Shown here: piece after piece, positions 4,592 through 8,166 of the stretch
Numbering within the stretch: position 1 is the first letter of the stretch
Layout of the letters: the number at the start of each line of letters is the position of its first letter
Assembly (NCBI GenBank): GCA_003450735.1
Contig: DMEZ01000020.1
Span: 675 to 8,840, forward strand
Length of the DNA: 8,166 bases
Reading direction: 5' to 3'
Origin: Elusimicrobiota bacterium
Lineage (GTDB): Bacteria; Elusimicrobiota; Elusimicrobia; UBA1565
Program-made: the position numbers and the translations under genes
The notes under the pieces: generated by a model
Told to the model about the DNA's origin: nothing
Seen by the model: the letters and a program-made list of their open reading frames with translations, nothing else
The model's database searches: none

Positions 4592-7500
4592 GAGGCACCT
4601 CCCCCCAGCCCGTTAAGGGCGCGCGGATGCGAAGCGAAGTCCCCACCCCGCGCGCCGAATCGATCTTCATGCTGCCACCGACCGACTCCGCCCGCTCATG
4701 CATGCTCCCAAGACCGACGCCCCGCCGGCCATGCCGGTGAGCGGCGCCGAGCTTGAACCCGATCCCGTTGTCGCTCACGTCCATGGAGATCTCCTTCCCT
4801 CGGCAGGCCAAAGCCATGATGACCCGGGTCGCTTTGGAGTGCTTCCCGATGTTATTGAGCGCCTCCTGGGCGATGCGGTAGAGCGCCAGCGCCGTCGCGG
4901 GCGCGAGGGACGGCGGACAGCGTCCAGTCTTCAGCGTCACCTGCATCCCCGCGCGCTCTCCGGAGTCGCGGCAGAGCGTGCGCAGGGCCGCCTCCAGGCC
5001 CAGGTCCTCGAGCTCCGAAGGCATGAGGTTCTCCGAAACGCGGCGGACCTCCGAGATGGCCCGGTCCAGGATGCCGCCCATCTTCAGGATCTTCGCCGCG
5101 GCGCACGCGCCCAGGGCGATCCTCCCGGGCAGGGATTCCAGCCGGTATTTGACGCCCGAAAGGATCTGGCTGACCCCGTCATGAAGCTCGCGCGAAAGCC
5201 GCCTGCGCTCATTCTCCTGGGCGCAGATCACCCGCGCATGCATGCGCAATAGCTCCAGTTCGCTCTGCTTCTTCGCCGTGATGTCCCGGTCGGTAGTGGC
5301 GAGTTCCATCGGACGGCCCCTCTCGTCGCGCAGCACCGTGACCGTGACCAGCACATCGAGCGTCCGGCCGTCCTTCGTGCGATGGCGGGCCTCGATGGGC
5401 TCCAGGTTCTTCCTTTTCACCGCATCCCGGAGCACCGCCCTCGCCTGCATGCGGCGGCCCCCCTGGACGAGCCGGCTGAAGCTCATCCCCAGGGCCTCCT
5501 TCTCCGTGTAGCCGTACATCGTCTGCGCGCCGCTGTTCCATGCGATGATGCGGTCATTGAGATCGCGGATGATGACGGCATCGTTGGAGTCGCGCACCAC
5601 GGCCGCCAGCCGAAGCAGGGTCTTCTCCGCGCTCTTCCTCTCAGTGATGTCGATGAGCGCCATCACGGCGCCCGTGATCCGGCTCCTGTCCGCCTTGCTC
5701 TTCTCGATCCGGTAAGGCCGGAGGAAGAGGGTATACCATCGGTCTCTCTCATCCTGGACTTCCAGCTCATGGACGCCGCCCGACTTGATCACGCCTCGGA
5801 GCAGCTTTTCCAGGTTCGGCACGCGCAGCGGGAGTCCGGCGTCCAGGAGGGACGAGCCGATCCTGTTCGAGGAGAGGCCGAGCACCCTCTCCGCCGAAGG
5901 CGTGAAGCGTCGGATCGCCAGGTCCTGCCCCAGCAGGATGATCGGGATGTCGACGTTGGCAAGCAGATTCGAAAGATCGTTGTTGGCGCGGGTCAGGATC
6001 CGGTTGCCGCGCCCGACCTCCTCGGTCGAAGAGACCAGCTCCTCGTTGGTGGACTGCAGCTCCTCCTTGGCGGTCTCGAACTCCTCGTTGATGCTCTGCA
6101 GCTCCTCGTTGCTGGAAAGAAGCTCCTCATTGGAGGCTTTGAGCCTCGCATTCGTCGACTCCTGCTCCTCGACGACGGCCTTGAGGTGCTCCCCGGAGAG
6201 CGCCAGATCCTCCTTGAGCTCGATGATGCGACGGCTTTCCTTCTGCCGGCGCGTTCCGGCAGCTCGCCGCTTGTCGGGCCGCTCGATGCCGCCCTCCTCG
6301 AAGAGGACGAGGAAGCATTCCCGATGCAGGCTGGAGGCTTTGATCGGGAGGACCTCGATGCGCACGCGCTTGCCGGGGTCGTTCGAGAGAGCCGCGGAGA
6401 CCTCGCTGCGCACGGCGCAGGACGATTTCTTCGCCGCGTGGATGGCCGCCCGGAGCGCCAGAAGGAGCCCCCCCGGGGCCATGCGGCGGAGGTTCAGGCT
6501 CGGCTTCCCGGGCGCCGGCCGGAGATAGGAAGAGGTGTTCCCCAGGAACCGCAGGATCTCCAGCTCGCCGTTGACGATGACGCCGTTGGGGATGTAGCGG
6601 ACGGGCAGGATGTCGTCCAGCGCGCCCTGCAGGTCGAAGGCCCCCGGCTCCGGCCGGCTTCGCTCTTGCCCGCTCGGCTCGAGGTCCTTGAGGGCGGACT
6701 CGGTCTCCAGGAAGCGGCCGGATCGGAGGAAATCGAGGTTCTCGCTCGAAGCCGATGTCCGCTCGAAAAAGACCTTCTTCTTCGAGTCCAGATGCGAAAA
6801 ACGGCCCAAGAAATCTCCGATGGTCTCCGAACGGCCCAGCATGAGGATGCCGCGGGGCTTCAAGGCATATTGGAATATCCGCAGGGCCTTCTCCTGGAGC
6901 ACCGGGCCCAGGTAGATCAGGAGATTGCGGCAGCTGATCAGGTTCAGGTTCGTGAAGGGCGGGTCCTGCACAAGATTCTTGGCGGCGAAGACGCACCGCT
7001 CGCGGATGAACGGGGCGATGCGGTAGCCGTTCTCCGTCTCGACGAAGAAGCGCCGCAGCCGCCTGGGGGAGATCTCCGACCGGATCTTCTTGGAGAAGAG
7101 CCCGAGGCGGGCCTTTTCGATGACGGCGGGGTTCACATCCGTCGCGAAGATCTGGAACGGGATCCGCGGGGCCCGCTTGCCGAGGTACTCGACCAGGTTC
7201 ATGGCGTGGGAATAGGCCTCTTCGCCCGTGGAGCAGCCTGGGACCCAGATGCGGATCGGCGCATGGGGGGAGAGGCCCTTGAGGATGCGCGGATAGATCC
7301 TGCTCTTCAAGACCTGGAAGGATTCCGGCTCCCTGAAAAAGGACGTCACGGGGATCAGGATATCGCGGTAGAGCAGCTCGAGCTCATCGGAATCCGCTTT
7401 CAGCGCGCGGAGGTATTTCCTCGGGTCCCGGAGCCGCCTCATCGTCATGCGCCTTCGGATCCGACGGCGCAGGGTACTCCGCTTATAGAGCTCGAACTCG

Positions 7501-8166
7501 ACTCCCTTGGCCGTCTGCAGAAGCTCCAGGATCGGCCTCAGCGGGTCCGCGCTCCCAGCGCCGCCGCTCTCCTCCCGCGAGGCGCCGAGCCTCTCCCCGA
7601 TCGCGGCCGGGGAAAGGATGAAGTCCACATAGCCGGAGACAGCGGCGGAGCGGGGCATGCTGAGGTGATCGGCGGTCGCCCCATCCTGCGCATACGTCGT
7701 CCCGCCGTTCTCCTTGATGGCCTGCAGGCCCTCAGTCCCATCGGAGCCCTCTCCCGACAGGAGGACGCCGACCGCCCTCTCCCCCTGGTCTTCGGCCAGC
7801 GATCGGAAGAACCTGTCGATGGGATTGCGCCAGTCGGACCTGCGTCCCATCTCGGAAAGGTGGAGGACGCCGTTTTTGATCCTCATCGCGCGGTTGGGCG
7901 GCAGGATGTAGATCCGGTCGGGAGAAACCCTGTCCCCCCCCTGGACTTCGCTGACCGGAAGACGGGCGTTCCGCGCCAGGATCTCGGTCAGATGACTCTT
8001 GTATTGGGGAGCCAGGTGAGGGACGAGCACGAACGCCATGCCCGGGTGCGGCGGCAAGGCGTTCAAGAGATCCTCGAACGCTCTGAGTCCGCCCGCGGAA
8101 GCGCCGATGGCGACGATGGGGAACGTCCTAAGACTGCCGTGTCTGAGGGGGTCCCGGTTGTTCGGA
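4584..8166 (-). CDS. CheB-CheR-PAS-HisKA_3 fusion sensor histidine kinase (N-terminus beyond window)
   Basis: The frame is open to the right edge: 1193 residues visible, stop TAA at 4584-4586. Numbering from the edge, the CheB methylesterase (about 14-193) has IGASAGG with Ser23, VPHL with His50 and SGEGSDG with Asp142, a complete triad. The CheR methyltransferase (about 208-473) has SFFRE (275-279), the SAM-binding GCSTGEE (311-317) and ISCRNLLIYL (410-419). A PAS-like segment (about 513-625) and a heptad coiled coil (about 640-733) follow, then two PAS domains (about 733-843 and 848-968). The HisKA_3 dimerisation domain has ELHDGVSQ with phospho-acceptor His995. HATPase_c has the N box QEALNN (1100-1105), DNGIGF (1132-1137) and GVGLGSMHERA (1149-1159). 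No membrane segment is seen, so it is probably cytoplasmic. The true start must lie outside, because the conserved CheB Ser precedes the first in-frame TTG at 8066. No CheB receiver domain is visible. Output probably goes to the overlapping NarL-type regulator. The methylation substrate is unknown, as no chemoreceptor gene is in view. Confidence 0.95.
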   Translation of the reverse strand, partial: PNNRDPLRHGSLRTFPIVAIGASAGGLRAFEDLLNALPPHPGMAFVLVPHLAPQYKSHLTEILARNARLPVSEVQGGDRVSPDRIYILPPNRAMRIKNGVLHLSEMGRRSDWRNPIDRFFRSLAEDQGERAVGVLLSGEGSDGTEGLQAIKENGGTTYAQDGATADHLSMPRSAAVSGYVDFILSPAAIGERLGASREESGGAGSADPLRPILELLQTAKGVEFELYKRSTLRRRIRRRMTMRRLRDPRKYLRALKADSDELELLYRDILIPVTSFFREPESFQVLKSRIYPRILKGLSPHAPIRIWVPGCSTGEEAYSHAMNLVEYLGKRAPRIPFQIFATDVNPAVIEKARLGLFSKKIRSEISPRRLRRFFVETENGYRIAPFIRERCVFAAKNLVQDPPFTNLNLISCRNLLIYLGPVLQEKALRIFQYALKPRGILMLGRSETIGDFLGRFSHLDSKKKVFFERTSASSENLDFLRSGRFLETESALKDLEPSGQERSRPEPGAFDLQGALDDILPVRYIPNGVIVNGELEILRFLGNTSSYLRPAPGKPSLNLRRMAPGGLLLALRAAIHAAKKSSCAVRSEVSAALSNDPGKRVRIEVLPIKASSLHRECFLVLFEEGGIERPDKRRAAGTRRQKESRRIIELKEDLALSGEHLKAVVEEQESTNARLKASNEELLSSNEELQSINEEFETAKEELQSTNEELVSSTEEVGRGNRILTRANNDLSNLLANVDIPIILLGQDLAIRRFTPSAERVLGLSSNRIGSSLLDAGLPLRVPNLEKLLRGVIKSGGVHELEVQDERDRWYTLFLRPYRIEKSKADRSRITGAVMALIDITERKSAEKTLLRLAAVVRDSNDAVIIRDLNDRIIAWNSGAQTMYGYTEKEALGMSFSRLVQGGRRMQARAVLRDAVKRKNLEPIEARHRTKDGRTLDVLVTVTVLRDERGRPMELATTDRDITAKKQSELELLRMHARVICAQENERRRLSRELHDGVSQILSGVKYRLESLPGRIALGACAAAKILKMGGILDRAISEVRRVSENLMPSELEDLGLEAALRTLCRDSGERAGMQVTLKTGRCPPSLAPATALALYRIAQEALNNIGKHSKATRVIMALACRGKEISMDVSDNGIGFKLGAAHRHGRRGVGLGSMHERAESVGGSMKIDSARGVGTSLRIRAPLTGWGEVPHE
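4597..4602 (-). promoter_or_regulatory. Ribosome binding site of the first response regulator
   Basis: GGAGGT on the minus strand is five bases before the ATG at 4591 and lies within the final codons of the kinase gene. It fixes the regulator start and, with the 8-base gene overlap, supports translational coupling. Confidence 0.85.
6009..6134 (-). repeat. Six consecutive heptads (21-bp period) forming a coiled coil in the kinase
   Basis: Six 7-residue units run without a break: SNEELLS, SNEELQS, INEEFET, AKEELQS, TNEELVS and STEEVGR. Leu, Phe or Val recurs at every fifth position of the unit, with paired Glu before it. At DNA level the core CTCCTCGTTG-like string on the plus strand recurs every 21 bases. 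This acidic linker is characteristic of CheB-CheR-PAS fusions and should be a parallel dimeric coil passing signals from the N-terminal domains to the PAS domains. Confidence 0.85.

Noticed and set aside
5785..6528. Plus-strand frame opposite the coiled-coil region of the kinase
   Set aside because: The Ser/Leu/Arg-rich translation is the reverse reading of the 21-bp heptad repeat; no domain is recognisable.
6127..6996. Minus-strand frame of 289 codons inside the kinase gene
   Set aside because: It is out of frame with the kinase, rich in Pro/Gly/Arg/Ala, with no domain; a shadow of the CheR and PAS coding region.
8064..8066. TTG at 8066 as start codon of the kinase
   Set aside because: The frame stays open upstream and encodes FPIVAIGASAGGL with the catalytic Ser of CheB, so the gene must begin beyond the window.

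Overview
The window is a GC-rich stretch of bacterial chromosome in which every supported gene lies on the minus strand. In transcription order, from high to low coordinates, there are four. (1) A CheB-CheR-PAS-histidine kinase fusion (8166 to 4584), whose N-terminus runs off the right edge. (2) A NarL/FixJ-type response regulator (4591 to 3908) overlapping the kinase gene by 8 bases. (3) A second, closely related response regulator (3780 to 3103). (4) A long secreted repeat protein (2984 to 1), whose C-terminus runs off the left edge. No RNA gene, insertion sequence, CRISPR array or phage gene is visible, and the only non-coding stretches are 127 bases (3781-3907) and 118 bases (2985-3102).

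Signalling region (3103-8166). The kinase is one soluble polypeptide carrying a methylesterase domain with its catalytic triad, a CheR methyltransferase domain, a PAS-like segment, a heptad-repeat coiled coil, two further PAS domains, and a HisKA_3/HATPase_c kinase core of the NarX/DegS type. HisKA_3 kinases normally signal to NarL-type regulators, and two of these follow directly. The first is probably translationally coupled to the kinase. The second is a duplicate with its own candidate promoter. Their DNA-recognition regions are almost identical, including a 75-base perfectly identical stretch, so both probably read the same operators.

Secreted-protein region (1-2984). This frame is open for 994 codons with no stop. 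It encodes a signal peptide, the N-terminal domain typical of SBBP-repeat proteins, seven SBBP-type repeats (which would suit a seven-bladed beta-propeller) and at least three tandem Ig-like repeats of exactly 95 residues. The visible protein has no cysteine. It is likely a surface or extracellular protein, possibly an adhesin, though its function cannot be read from sequence.

Organism. A free-living diderm with large multidomain sensors and long SBBP/Ig exoproteins fits. Acidobacteriota, Planctomycetota, Elusimicrobiota and Myxococcota carry such families; Elusimicrobiota is my weakly held favourite. A working model, which is inference, is that the kinase and the paired regulators form one two-component system that may control its own second regulator and possibly the exoprotein next door. 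No wholly novel system is proven here. The most unusual points are the kinase architecture, the homogenised duplicate regulators and the long, unbroken repeat-protein frame.
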